From positions 1-64,000 of the forward strand of contig NZ_RQFG01000005.1 of the NCBI RefSeq assembly GCF_004769235.1: 64,000 bases of DNA, read 5' to 3'. Each line of letters starts with the position of its first letter. The first letter of the stretch is position 1. The notes beneath the pieces are model-generated. The model was given only the letters and a program-made list of their open reading frames with translations, made no database searches and was not told the origin of the DNA. The position numbers were made by a program, and so were the translations under genes. Shown one piece after another: positions 39,777-48,775 of this stretch. The stretch comes from Leptospira kanakyensis (GTDB lineage: Bacteria; Spirochaetota; Leptospiria; Leptospirales; Leptospiraceae).

Positions 39777-40217
39777 TTATTCTTTTGCGTTTGGTTGTTT
39801 CCCAAAAATCTTCTCAACACTTAAAGAATCTTTTGAGTATTCCAATTCAATTAAGTCTTTCGCGCTGTGTTTGAGGTCGTTGGAAATCATACAACGTCCT
39901 TCTAGAATCACCCCATTTTGGATGATAAGCTCTGGAGTTTTGATATCTCCAAGAATTTTGGAAGTAGGAAGGAGCATCACGCGGTTTCTCGCAGTCACGT
40001 TTCCTGCGACAATTCCCTCTACAATGACACTGGCAGCAGTGATGTTGGTTTTGACCTTTCCGGTAACACCGATGTAGAGGTGTTCTGCTTGGAGGGATTT
40101 TCCCTCGAATTTACCGTCAATTTTTAAGGATCCATTGATGAAGAATTTACCGTTGAAGTAAGAATTCTCACCAATCGTTGAATTGGTAACTTCGGTCTGA
40201 TTTTTGACTAATGCCAT
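39777..40217 (-). CDS. Bactofilin
   Basis: A 146-residue polymer-forming cytoskeletal protein. The core is a right-handed beta-helix with repeats such as FNGKFFINGSLKIDGKFEGK, LYIGVTGKVKTNI and GIVAGNVTARNRVML. Bactofilins form filaments that position cell wall enzymes and influence cell shape; at least one affects the cell helix in Leptospira. The ATG at 40217 (MALVKNQTEV) is preferred over a longer frame reaching 40322, because that overlaps the upstream gene and adds unlike sequence. Confidence 0.92.
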   Translation of the reverse strand: MALVKNQTEVTNSTIGENSYFNGKFFINGSLKIDGKFEGKSLQAEHLYIGVTGKVKTNITAASVIVEGIVAGNVTARNRVMLLPTSKILGDIKTPELIIQNGVILEGRCMISNDLKHSAKDLIELEYSKDSLSVEKIFGKQPNAKE

Positions 40218-40285
40218 GCTGTTACGAGTCCGTGAATGTGATTTTTCACAGTGTCCTCGTTCCCCCCGGGAATGAAAAGGTTTTT

Positions 40286-41059
40286 TTACCCTCGAAAAGA
40301 CGGGAGTCGAATCAAATCGCAAGCCTCTTCTGCAAATTCTTGAAATTCGCGAAGCCCTTCCATGATGGATCTACCTTCCAAAACCGTGGCCTTTTCAAAC
40401 CTTGGATTGAATTTGAGCGGTTCTTCCATGTTCATAATGACATTATTTCCCTCTTTGATGTCCTTATTCACCGCAGTGAGGAAGTCCCTAAATTTACCTA
40501 AGGTTTCAAAGGACTCTGCTATGAAAATCCGGGACTGTTTATTTTTCATCCGGGAAAGCTGTTCACGAAACTCTTGTTTGTCGGCAGCGGCATACTCCTC
40601 AACAGTTTCCACAAGGATCTTCATGTTCCGACGTAAGTTTTCCATATACTTAAGAACCGAGTCTCTTTCCGTTGCATGAGAATAATCAAACTTGATATGA
40701 GCATCCCCAAGGATAGGAATGTATTCCAAATCCATAATATTCACAAGGGTTCCAATCTGATTGATTTCGCTATCATTCGAATTGGGTGATACTTTCATCA
40801 CTGGATACTGAGAGATAATTTTGTGTTTGAGGTTTTCCGGATTTTCTTCTCTGGTTTTTGCATTCCGCATCGTCTGCTCTAGGTTATCCGGAATTCCTTC
40901 GGGAGATACCTCTTGCATACGGCGCCTATAACGTTCTATGTCAAAAGCTACTCGTTCCTTTTGCAGATCATTTTTAGCGTTTCGTTCAATTTTCTCCAAA
41001 TTCCTTAGCATTTTCTGCAATTTGGAGAGTTCCATAATCTGTTCTTGCGAAAGTGGCAT
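40286..41059 (-). CDS. Hypothetical helical protein
   Basis: A 257-residue soluble protein, mostly helical with coiled-coil character in the first 90 residues (ELSKLQKMLRNLEKIERNA). A central ILGDAHIKFDYSHATERDSV and a C-terminal helix bundle follow. I do not recognise a family. The start ATG 41059 is 1 base after the stop of the upstream gene; a longer frame to 41143 would overlap it. The bactofilin start is 68 bases downstream, so a link to that cytoskeleton is plausible but inferred. Confidence 0.7.
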   Translation of the reverse strand: MPLSQEQIMELSKLQKMLRNLEKIERNAKNDLQKERVAFDIERYRRRMQEVSPEGIPDNLEQTMRNAKTREENPENLKHKIISQYPVMKVSPNSNDSEINQIGTLVNIMDLEYIPILGDAHIKFDYSHATERDSVLKYMENLRRNMKILVETVEEYAAADKQEFREQLSRMKNKQSRIFIAESFETLGKFRDFLTAVNKDIKEGNNVIMNMEEPLKFNPRFEKATVLEGRSIMEGLREFQEFAEEACDLIRLPSFRG

Positions 41060-41060
41060 T

Positions 41061-42260
41061 TTATTCCCAACCCTCTGGAATGTTTGTAGATTCCCCAGTA
41101 GCTGTAAGTGTTCGTTCAATGGATTTCGAAAGAACTTCTTCACCGTTTGATTTCAAAACCCTCCAATACAAATTAAGAGCTAGAGGTAAATATTTGAGTC
41201 GTCCGGCTTTTTTATAAAAATCCAAAAAGTTTTGGTTTTCTTTTTTCACAAAACTAATACAAGCCAATTGTAAATTGATAAAATAAGAATAAGGTCTCTT
41301 AATCAGTTCGTTTTTTAGTTCTTCTTCAAACTTTTCTTTATCCGTTCGAAACCTCACAACTGTTTCCACAAAAGGATCCATTTGGTGAGTCAGTTCATAA
41401 CCAAATCCATCACCATAAGTCCAGTCTCCACGTAAGTTCGTTTCCAATTCTACTTGGTAAGAATGAAATGTATCTAAAGGAAAATATCTTTTGGCATATC
41501 GTAGTGCGGGGAAAGCAGGGATTTTTCCAAGAGAAACCGAACGGAATTTTTGTTTTTCCCAATCTTCCCATTCCTCGTAAAATCCAATGAGAAACTTCCA
41601 GAACGGAAAGGTATCATTCCCCGTAAACCATCCGGTTTCGATTGCATGAAAGAGAACTCCTGAAATTTGCCAGTGAGAACTGGTTATGACTGCATCGGTA
41701 AGTGTTTTGAAATCTACAACGTCTTGATTCCCTTTTACATATTCAACTAACATATGCAATACGGAATTTTCAAATGGAACCTCAGAGGATTCCCAACCGA
41801 GCAAAAACAAAAACCTGCGATTGTCATCGGTTTGGCCAAAAAATTCTTTGGTTTTTAAAACCCAATTGCGAAACTCGCGGACATTTCCCAAATACAAAAA
41901 ACTAAATCCGATTAACTCCCAATCTTCCCTTTCCATTTCTTCAAACTCGCGATTTTGGCAGAGTTTCCAAATCTGGGCCAAAGAATCTTTCGGAAAAGGA
42001 CTCGGACTGATGAGTCTCGGATCTGAAAACCGAATGTTTGCCTCATTTTCGCCCAAAATGGAACAAAGGCTGAACCCCCCAGAAAAATCGGTCGATAGAT
42101 AATATAGATAGTTTGCAAAACGAGACTGACTGCCTGAAAAGAAGGCACGTAAGTCAGGCCAAAGCTCCGGCAGCGTGGCCGTTTTTGGAATATTAGGCCT
42201 TGGATGGAATTCAATCCGATATTCCGGCCATTGCAGTTTGTATTCTGTTTGTAAGCTCAT
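41061..42260 (-). CDS. Hypothetical protein
   Basis: A 399-residue, Trp- and Phe-rich soluble protein that I do not recognise. It is rich in helices with aromatic residues at regular spacing, no signal peptide and no membrane helix, and could contain degenerate tetratricopeptide-like repeats in its C-terminal half. It is the first gene of the minus-strand run that continues into the bactofilin and pdxA. It is divergent from the lytic transglycosylase gene, with 48 bases between the starts. Confidence 0.7.
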   Translation of the reverse strand: MSLQTEYKLQWPEYRIEFHPRPNIPKTATLPELWPDLRAFFSGSQSRFANYLYYLSTDFSGGFSLCSILGENEANIRFSDPRLISPSPFPKDSLAQIWKLCQNREFEEMEREDWELIGFSFLYLGNVREFRNWVLKTKEFFGQTDDNRRFLFLLGWESSEVPFENSVLHMLVEYVKGNQDVVDFKTLTDAVITSSHWQISGVLFHAIETGWFTGNDTFPFWKFLIGFYEEWEDWEKQKFRSVSLGKIPAFPALRYAKRYFPLDTFHSYQVELETNLRGDWTYGDGFGYELTHQMDPFVETVVRFRTDKEKFEEELKNELIKRPYSYFINLQLACISFVKKENQNFLDFYKKAGRLKYLPLALNLYWRVLKSNGEEVLSKSIERTLTATGESTNIPEGWE

Positions 42261-42308
42261 AAGGAGAGGAACCTTCCCTCTCTAAATTCGTAATCATAGG
42301 AAGTATGC

Positions 42309-44576
42309 ATGAGGCATTTTTGGTTAGCAAGTAGAATTCTTCTCTTTTTCACAACATCCCTATTTGCGGAAACTGACCTTCAATATTTAATCAAATCTCA
42401 TCAGTGGGGACAAATCGAAAACCACTTTCGAAATACAAATCCTTCCCGGGAAAGTGAAGTTTATAGCCTGATCGAATTCCATGAAAAATCACCTAACGGG
42501 GACAAGGAGAAACGATTTCGGTATTTGATTTCCCTCGTTCGTGGTGTGTTTGTCACAGAATCCTCAGAAGAAGAAGTAAGAAAAATCCTGACACAAACCA
42601 TGCCCTTCCAAACCACAATTTTTAAACTTAGTTATTGGAAGTTGTATACAGAAATCACACAAAGGAACTACCTCACCCCAGCCGAAAGAATCCAATACTT
42701 AAACCGATTGAATTTAGAAGAAGATCCCATTTGTCGTAGGTTACTCGATGAACTGGTTCGTCTCCTCGCAGCAAACAACCAATGGAAAGACATATTAGAT
42801 AAAATTAATTCCGTCCAAGAATCTCACAGAAGATACCTTTTGACCGGGGACACTCAATACAGATATGGGAAAGCAAAACTTATCTTAGGTGATGAAAAGG
42901 CAGCGGTCGAAGAATGGTTGAGTTTATTACAAAGAGATGGACTTTCCGATTCTACGGTTCATTTGGTTGCCGCAGACTGGTCAAAATACAAAGGTTCTGG
43001 AAGTATATTACAACTGGCTCCATCCGAACTAACCTTATTACTTCCTGCCATTAGTAATAACGATAAAGAAGCCTTGTTTCGCACAAGACCCGAACTCTTT
43101 TCCACAAGACTTGCCTATTATGAAGGATTCAAACACCTCGCATCGATTTTAACAAAAACAGGAAAAATAAACGAACTTTTCCGTGTTTTACGAGCCAATA
43201 AAACCTTTGTAGATATGGATTCCGCTTATATTGTTAGCTTAGCTGATATTTTATACCAACAAAACAAATTCCAAAATGCCATTGAACTTTTAAAAACATT
43301 TCCAGGAAAAGATGCGGGTTATTACCGAGTCCTTGCTGCCACCTATGACAGATTGGGGGACCGTGAAATGTATTTTGAAAACCTAATTTTGTATTTAGGA
43401 AAGTATCCGTTTAATCTTTTTTACCAAGATCGTCTCATTGAATACCTAGTGGATCGAAAAGGAGAAAAATCAAATTATGCGCCGCTTGCAAAATTTGAAA
43501 GAGCACTCGCAGAAATCCCAAACCTTCCTGTCAAAGGCCGACTTGTGTATTGGTATTTACGTGCCCTAAAAGAAAATGGTGAAACTGACAAATTAAAAAA
43601 AGAACTCAAAAGATACTATGCCCTTTGTCCTGGTTCGTATTACACTCGGGTCATCCGCGAGGAATTTTTATCCCTCATCAAAGAAGGAAATAAACCTGAC
43701 AATCCCACTTATAACAAAGAATATCTATTTGAATATTTATCTTATACGGCAGGGATCCCCGAAGAATCTTATGCCATCCTTGGTCGAAACTTAGGATTTG
43801 TGTATCCGAAAGATTCCTATGAACTGGGAAATAAACTGGGAGGGATGAGCTCAAGAATCCAAGGACACAAACTTCTGAATTTAGCCAAAGAATACTTCCG
43901 ACTTGGCGAAGATAGTTTGGGACTGGGACTTGTTAGTTTTCACGTAAAACGGGAAAATCTTTCGGAGGAAGAAAAGGATGAAATTCTCGTAGGGATTGGT
44001 GACTTAACATATAATACGTATTACACGGCATTCCATACAAGATCCCTCTTAAAAAGGCATCTCATTCCCGATGACCCCATCCTTTTGCCAACTTCGCTCT
44101 CGGTACGAATGTATCCGAGACCCCACCAAAACATTGTCTCTCGTTATGCCCAAGAAAACGATATCTCTGAAGATAAAGTTTATGCTTTAATGCGCCAGGA
44201 ATCCTTCTTTAAGGAAACGGCAACCTCAAGGTCGAATGCCCGGGGTCTCATGCAAATTATGCCAGCCACAGGTAAGGAACTGGCCTCTAGGTTGGGAATC
44301 ACTTCCTATTCACTTTACGAACCAGAAACCTCCATCCGTTTGGGTACAAAATTTTTGGCCTATCTTTTGAAATCCAATGGAAACGAATTGAAATGGGCAT
44401 CCATCGCTTACAACGGAGGCCCCGGAAATTTGCGAAAGTGGAAGAAGTCCGTTTACACGGGCGATTTTAACCATTTTTTGGAAGACCTTCCTTACAAAGA
44501 GTCGAGAGATTACTGTCGCATCGTGGTTTCGAATTTCTACGCATATGACATCATGAAAAAATACCATAAGTTGTAA
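42309..44576 (+). CDS. Soluble-type lytic murein transglycosylase
   Basis: A 755-residue periplasmic enzyme that cleaves peptidoglycan strands to anhydromuropeptides. A signal peptide (about 1-19) is followed by a ~560-residue helical superhelix with TPR-like repeats, then an SLT domain (about 610-745). Catalytic E631 is in MRQESFF, with GLMQIMPATG and AYNGGPGN following. This is the Slt70 layout. The neighbouring divergent bactofilin operon suggests a joint role in wall shaping, which is inference. Confidence 0.92.
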   Translation: MRHFWLASRILLFFTTSLFAETDLQYLIKSHQWGQIENHFRNTNPSRESEVYSLIEFHEKSPNGDKEKRFRYLISLVRGVFVTESSEEEVRKILTQTMPFQTTIFKLSYWKLYTEITQRNYLTPAERIQYLNRLNLEEDPICRRLLDELVRLLAANNQWKDILDKINSVQESHRRYLLTGDTQYRYGKAKLILGDEKAAVEEWLSLLQRDGLSDSTVHLVAADWSKYKGSGSILQLAPSELTLLLPAISNNDKEALFRTRPELFSTRLAYYEGFKHLASILTKTGKINELFRVLRANKTFVDMDSAYIVSLADILYQQNKFQNAIELLKTFPGKDAGYYRVLAATYDRLGDREMYFENLILYLGKYPFNLFYQDRLIEYLVDRKGEKSNYAPLAKFERALAEIPNLPVKGRLVYWYLRALKENGETDKLKKELKRYYALCPGSYYTRVIREEFLSLIKEGNKPDNPTYNKEYLFEYLSYTAGIPEESYAILGRNLGFVYPKDSYELGNKLGGMSSRIQGHKLLNLAKEYFRLGEDSLGLGLVSFHVKRENLSEEEKDEILVGIGDLTYNTYYTAFHTRSLLKRHLIPDDPILLPTSLSVRMYPRPHQNIVSRYAQENDISEDKVYALMRQESFFKETATSRSNARGLMQIMPATGKELASRLGITSYSLYEPETSIRLGTKFLAYLLKSNGNELKWASIAYNGGPGNLRKWKKSVYTGDFNHFLEDLPYKESRDYCRIVVSNFYAYDIMKKYHKL

Positions 44577-44600
44577 AAAATGACTTTTCCCCACCCTTTC

Positions 44601-44628
44601 CTCTGTCTATCCTTTGAAATAGACAGAG
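44601..44628 (+). promoter_or_regulatory. Perfect hairpin in the gltA leader
   Basis: CTCTGTCTAT (44601-44610) and ATAGACAGAG (44619-44628) form a 10-bp perfect stem with an 8-base loop. It ends 6 bases before the AGGAGA ribosome site of gltA (44635-44640). No T tract follows. It could be an operator, a leader structure stabilising the mRNA, or the weak 3' end of the lytic transglycosylase transcript. Confidence 0.6.
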
Positions 44629-44644
44629 ATATACAGGAGAAGAT

Positions 44645-45934
44645 ATGTCCGAAAAGGCAATTCTGAAAGTGGATGGAAAAGAGTTCGAACTTCCGATTTT
44701 AGTGGGAAGTGAAGACGAGAAGGCAATTGATATTACTAAACTCCGCCAATTGTCCGGTTATGTTACGATTGATTCCGGTTATTTAAATACAGGTGCTTGC
44801 ACCAGTGATATTACCTTTCTCGATGGAGAAAAAGGAATCCTCCGTTACCGCGGAATTCCTATTGATGATTTGGCCGCTAAGTCTACCTTCACTGAAGTAG
44901 CTTATTTACTCATCTACGGCAAACTTCCAAACGACGCACAACTCAAAGAGTGGAATACATCCATCACCAATCACACAATGATCCATGAGGATCTCAAACG
45001 ATTGTTCAACGGTTTTCCAAAAGACGGACACCCGATGGCGATCATGTCTTGTATGATGGGATGTTTGTCTACATACTACCAAGATAGTTATGATCCAATG
45101 AATGAGGAACACAGAGAAATCTCCATCATTCGTTTGCTTGCAAAGTTCCCAACAATTGCAGCTTATGCTTATAAAAAATCAATCGGACAACCGATCATTC
45201 ATCCACTCAACGAATTGGACTATGCATCCAATTTTATGAATATGATGTTTGCGGTTCCTGCAGAAGACTATCATATCGATCCAGAAATTGTTTCTGCATT
45301 AAACTTACTTCTCATCCTTCACGCAGACCATGAACAAAACTGTTCTACATCTACTGTGCGTTTGGTGGGATCTTCCCTTGCAAACTTGTATGGTGCGATT
45401 TCAGCGGGAATCCTTGCTCTTTGGGGACCTCGTCACGGTGGTGCCAACCAAGAAGTATTGGAAATGTTGGAAGGAATTAAAAAAAGCGGACTCTCGGTTA
45501 AAAAAATCGTAGAACAAGCCAAAGACAAAAACTCCAGTTTCCGATTGAATGGATTTGGTCACCGAGTTTACAAAAACTTTGACCCTCGTGCTAAAATCAT
45601 CAAAGTTGCTTGTGATAAAGTTCTAAACAAACTTGGGATCAAAGATCCACTTCTTGACATTGCGAAAGAATTGGAAGAAGCAGCACTCAATGATCCTTAC
45701 TTTGTAGAAAGAAAACTCTATCCAAACGTAGACTTCTACTCAGGAATCATCTACCGTGCTCTTGGAATTCCTACCAATATGTTTACAGTGATGTTTGCTA
45801 TGGGAAGACTTCCAGGTTGGATTGCGCAGTGGAAAGAGATGATTGAAGATCCTAGTTTAAAAATTGGCCGACCTCGCCAAATTTACACTGGTCCACAAGA
45901 GATCTCTTACGAAGCAGCAAAAAAACAAGCTTAA
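44645..45934 (+). CDS. gltA: Citrate synthase
   Basis: A 429-residue type II citrate synthase that condenses acetyl-CoA and oxaloacetate. The signature HADHEQNCSTSTVRLVGSS, LWGPRHGGANQEVLEML and GFGHRVYKNFDPRA carry the catalytic His and Asp residues. Length and N-terminal beta domain (VDGKEFELPILVGSEDEKAIDI) are typical. AGGAGA supports the ATG at 44645. Hairpins lie just before and just after the gene. Confidence 0.97.
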   Translation: MSEKAILKVDGKEFELPILVGSEDEKAIDITKLRQLSGYVTIDSGYLNTGACTSDITFLDGEKGILRYRGIPIDDLAAKSTFTEVAYLLIYGKLPNDAQLKEWNTSITNHTMIHEDLKRLFNGFPKDGHPMAIMSCMMGCLSTYYQDSYDPMNEEHREISIIRLLAKFPTIAAYAYKKSIGQPIIHPLNELDYASNFMNMMFAVPAEDYHIDPEIVSALNLLLILHADHEQNCSTSTVRLVGSSLANLYGAISAGILALWGPRHGGANQEVLEMLEGIKKSGLSVKKIVEQAKDKNSSFRLNGFGHRVYKNFDPRAKIIKVACDKVLNKLGIKDPLLDIAKELEEAALNDPYFVERKLYPNVDFYSGIIYRALGIPTNMFTVMFAMGRLPGWIAQWKEMIEDPSLKIGRPRQIYTGPQEISYEAAKKQA

Positions 45935-45954
45935 GAAGCTCTTAAACGAAATAA

Positions 45955-45978
45955 GGACAGGGGCACTTTCCCCTGTCC
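45955..45978 (+). terminator. Perfect hairpin after gltA
   Basis: GGACAGGGG (45955-45963) and CCCCTGTCC (45970-45978) form a 9-bp GC-rich stem with a 6-base loop, 20 bases after the gltA stop. No T run follows on the plus strand. The stem ends 10 bases before the TTG start of the next gene and covers the only AAGGA nearby, so it may regulate that start rather than terminate. Confidence 0.65.
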
Positions 45979-45988
45979 AAAACTACAA

Positions 45989-47920
45989 TTGAAAAAGACA
46001 AACCCAACCAAAATCCTCTTCTTCATTTTACTCTCGGCCTTCCTTTTTACAAACCCACTTCTATCTGAAACACAAAACGACATTGGGGAAAGGATCATCC
46101 ACACCAATAAGTTTACTTACTGGATTGATCCCACCTCTTCTGTACCATTAGGTTCCGTTTTAAAAACAGGAGAATTTTCAAAAATCACAACTGACTTTGT
46201 AAACTTTGGATTTTTAGAAGGAACTCTTTGGTTGAAACTAGACCCAAAAGATTTTCCCGACCCAGCAAAATACCCCCTACTTCTCATTCAGGCACATAAC
46301 ATTGATTCCGTGGAATTATTCCACAAACACGATGGAAATACTTACATCGTATCTAAGTCAGGCCATATCCAACCCGTATTTCAAAGAGAGATCCCCCATA
46401 GAAATTTTGTATTTCGCATTGGTCATGAAAGAGAAACCATCCTCATTGCCATTCGGTCTGAAATTTCCTTACAGTTTGCTTTAGTTTTTACCAACCAAAG
46501 AAACCTCCAAAGAGAAGATTATATCACGCAGTGGATTTATGGACTATTTTTTGGAAGCCTTGGAATCATCATCTTATACAACCTCGCCATTGCATTCTTT
46601 GTCAGAGATAGAAACTATTTTTATTATATAGGATATGTTTTGTTTTTTGGCCTTGGCCAACTTTCGTTACTTGGATTCTGGGGATATTTTTTTGTTCCTG
46701 AGTCTTATTTTTGGAAACGGATCGGCATTCCTGTTTTTTTTAGTCTCTGCCTTTTTTTCTTTGTTCTTTTTACTTCTAATTTTTTAAAACTAAAAGTGCG
46801 AGTCCCTAAAATTGCTCGGTTCTACCAAGTGTTAGGATTTTTCTCACTGCTCAATGCCATGATTGCCTTGTTTGGTGGGATATCTAAAGCATCCATTGGT
46901 GTCAGTTGGTTGTCCGTTTTTATTTGTCTCAGTTTGCTTGGGGTTTTGATTTGGGGAGTTTACAAACGAATCCGATCCTTTTATTATTTTGGTTTTGCTT
47001 TTGTTTTATTACTCTTAACTTGTATTGTTTATGGATTACTCAAATTTGCAATCCTTCCTTCCAATCCATTTTTAGAAGAGATGTTATTTCCGATTGCTTC
47101 CCTTGCCGACATCACTCTATTTGCATTTGCCTTGGCAGATCGAATCCAACTCCTCCGCCAAGAAAAAGACATTGCCCTTGCCCAAGTCACAAGTCTCCGC
47201 AAAGAAAGAAAAATTTCTCGGGACATTCTCATGCAGTCTCTTCCGAAAACAATTCCTGATGTAAAGAACTTACAAATGCAAATTTATATCCAACCGATGA
47301 AGGATGTCGGAGGAGACTTCTACGAATACTTTTCACCAAACCCTTATGAGTTAGGAATTGTACTTTGTGATGTTTCGGGACATGGAATTCCGGCTTCACT
47401 GATTTCTGCTATGGGTAAGGTTGCTTTTACCACCCAAAAAGACAATATCTCCTCCCCCAAACAAGTTTTAGAAGGCATGAATCGCGTGTTATATGGGAAC
47501 TGCAATCCGCAATATGTAACCGCTTCTTATGTATATCTGAATACATCCACAAAGGTATGGCGATTTGGAAGGGCAGGCCACCCGAGTGCTTACCTCCAAA
47601 GGGTGGGTGGTGAGATCATCAAAGTGCATCCCAAGGGGAAAATCATTGGAGTTTTTCCAGAAATCCAAATTGAAGAAATTACCTACAAGGTGGAACCCAA
47701 GGATCGAATTCTCATCTTAAGTGACGGGGTTTTGGAATCTTTTAATCCAGAAGGGGAAATGTATGGAGAAGCAGGACTTCTAGAATTTTTAAAAGCAAAC
47801 CGCGAAATACCAAATCATCTTTTTAAAGTCAAACTCATCCAAGATTTAGAGTCATTTTCTAAAACAGAAATAAAAGACTGGGACGACGACCTAACCTTTA
47901 TTTTTCTGGAATTGGTATGA
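45989..47920 (+). CDS. 7TMR-DISM PP2C (SpoIIE-type) phosphatase
   Basis: A 643-residue membrane sensor. A signal peptide (about 1-25) precedes a periplasmic DISM-type beta domain (to about 165), seven membrane helices (about 185-390), a short coiled linker and a SpoIIE-type PP2C domain. Metal ligands are seen in VGGDFYEY, CDVSGHGIPASLISAMG, LSDGVLE and WDDDLTF. It should dephosphorylate a STAS-type antagonist on an external signal. The start is TTG at 45989 with no standard ribosome site in reach. The next gene overlaps by 4 bases. Confidence 0.92.
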   Translation: MKKTNPTKILFFILLSAFLFTNPLLSETQNDIGERIIHTNKFTYWIDPTSSVPLGSVLKTGEFSKITTDFVNFGFLEGTLWLKLDPKDFPDPAKYPLLLIQAHNIDSVELFHKHDGNTYIVSKSGHIQPVFQREIPHRNFVFRIGHERETILIAIRSEISLQFALVFTNQRNLQREDYITQWIYGLFFGSLGIIILYNLAIAFFVRDRNYFYYIGYVLFFGLGQLSLLGFWGYFFVPESYFWKRIGIPVFFSLCLFFFVLFTSNFLKLKVRVPKIARFYQVLGFFSLLNAMIALFGGISKASIGVSWLSVFICLSLLGVLIWGVYKRIRSFYYFGFAFVLLLLTCIVYGLLKFAILPSNPFLEEMLFPIASLADITLFAFALADRIQLLRQEKDIALAQVTSLRKERKISRDILMQSLPKTIPDVKNLQMQIYIQPMKDVGGDFYEYFSPNPYELGIVLCDVSGHGIPASLISAMGKVAFTTQKDNISSPKQVLEGMNRVLYGNCNPQYVTASYVYLNTSTKVWRFGRAGHPSAYLQRVGGEIIKVHPKGKIIGVFPEIQIEEITYKVEPKDRILILSDGVLESFNPEGEMYGEAGLLEFLKANREIPNHLFKVKLIQDLESFSKTEIKDWDDDLTFIFLELV

Positions 47921-48750
47921 CAAAAAGTTACGAACTCCTGGATTCAGGTGACCTATCCAAATTAGAAATCGTTGGTGGTTACAAACTCCTACGTTCTTCC
48001 CCTACTTCTGCTTACGGAAAGGCGACTCCGGAAATTTGGAACGACCTTCATGCACAGTATGTTAAAAATGATTCCGGTGCGGGGCATTGGAATTTTCAAA
48101 AAAAAGTGCCAGAAAGTTTTACCATCGAGTTTTCAAATCTAACATTCAAAATCAAACTCACACCCTTTGGTCATATTGGTCTTTTCCCAGAACAAGAAAC
48201 CAATTGGGATCGCATCCGAGAGATTGGTAAAAAGAAACAAGGCCTCGAAGTTTTAAACCTATTTGCTTATTCGGGAGGGTCTACCCTCGCCTGTCTCGAC
48301 GCAGGGATGAGTGTTTGCCATGTCGATGCCTCCAAAGGGATGGTGGACTGGGCTCGGGAAAACGCAAAACTATCAGGACTCGATTCCAAACCCGTCCGAT
48401 GGATTGTGGATGATGTCATGAAGTTCATTCGTCGAGAAATCAAACGCGGAAAAAAATACCAAGGCCTCATCCTGGATCCACCAAGTTTTGGCCGCGGTTC
48501 CAAAGGAGAGGTTTGGAAAATTGAAGAGAACTTAAGTGAGCTAATGGATGCTCTTATGGAACTCTCTGATTCCAAACCAGAATTTGTCATCCTCAGTTGC
48601 CATAGCCAAGGTTTTAGTCCTTTAACCTTAGAAAGGATTCTTTCTTCACGAATCAAAACCAAAGGTGTCTACCAAACCTCCGAGTTATTCATCCCGGAAA
48701 AATCAGGAAAAAAATATCCTGCTGGATTTTGTACTTTCTTCTCCAAATAA
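47917..48750 (+). CDS. Class I SAM-dependent RNA methyltransferase (RlmI/RlmK-like)
   Basis: A 277-residue methyltransferase. The SAM-binding motif LNLFAYSGGSTLACLDAG, acidic loop HVDASKGMVDWARENA, and LDPPSFGRGSKGEVW with the catalytic DPPSF are in the order found in RlmI-type 23S rRNA cytosine methyltransferases. No PUA domain is visible at the N terminus. The start overlaps the phosphatase stop by 4 bases. The exact RNA target is not inferable. Confidence 0.88.
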   Translation: MTKSYELLDSGDLSKLEIVGGYKLLRSSPTSAYGKATPEIWNDLHAQYVKNDSGAGHWNFQKKVPESFTIEFSNLTFKIKLTPFGHIGLFPEQETNWDRIREIGKKKQGLEVLNLFAYSGGSTLACLDAGMSVCHVDASKGMVDWARENAKLSGLDSKPVRWIVDDVMKFIRREIKRGKKYQGLILDPPSFGRGSKGEVWKIEENLSELMDALMELSDSKPEFVILSCHSQGFSPLTLERILSSRIKTKGVYQTSELFIPEKSGKKYPAGFCTFFSK

Positions 48751-48775
48751 ATTAGGCAAAACTTAAAAGAGCGGT

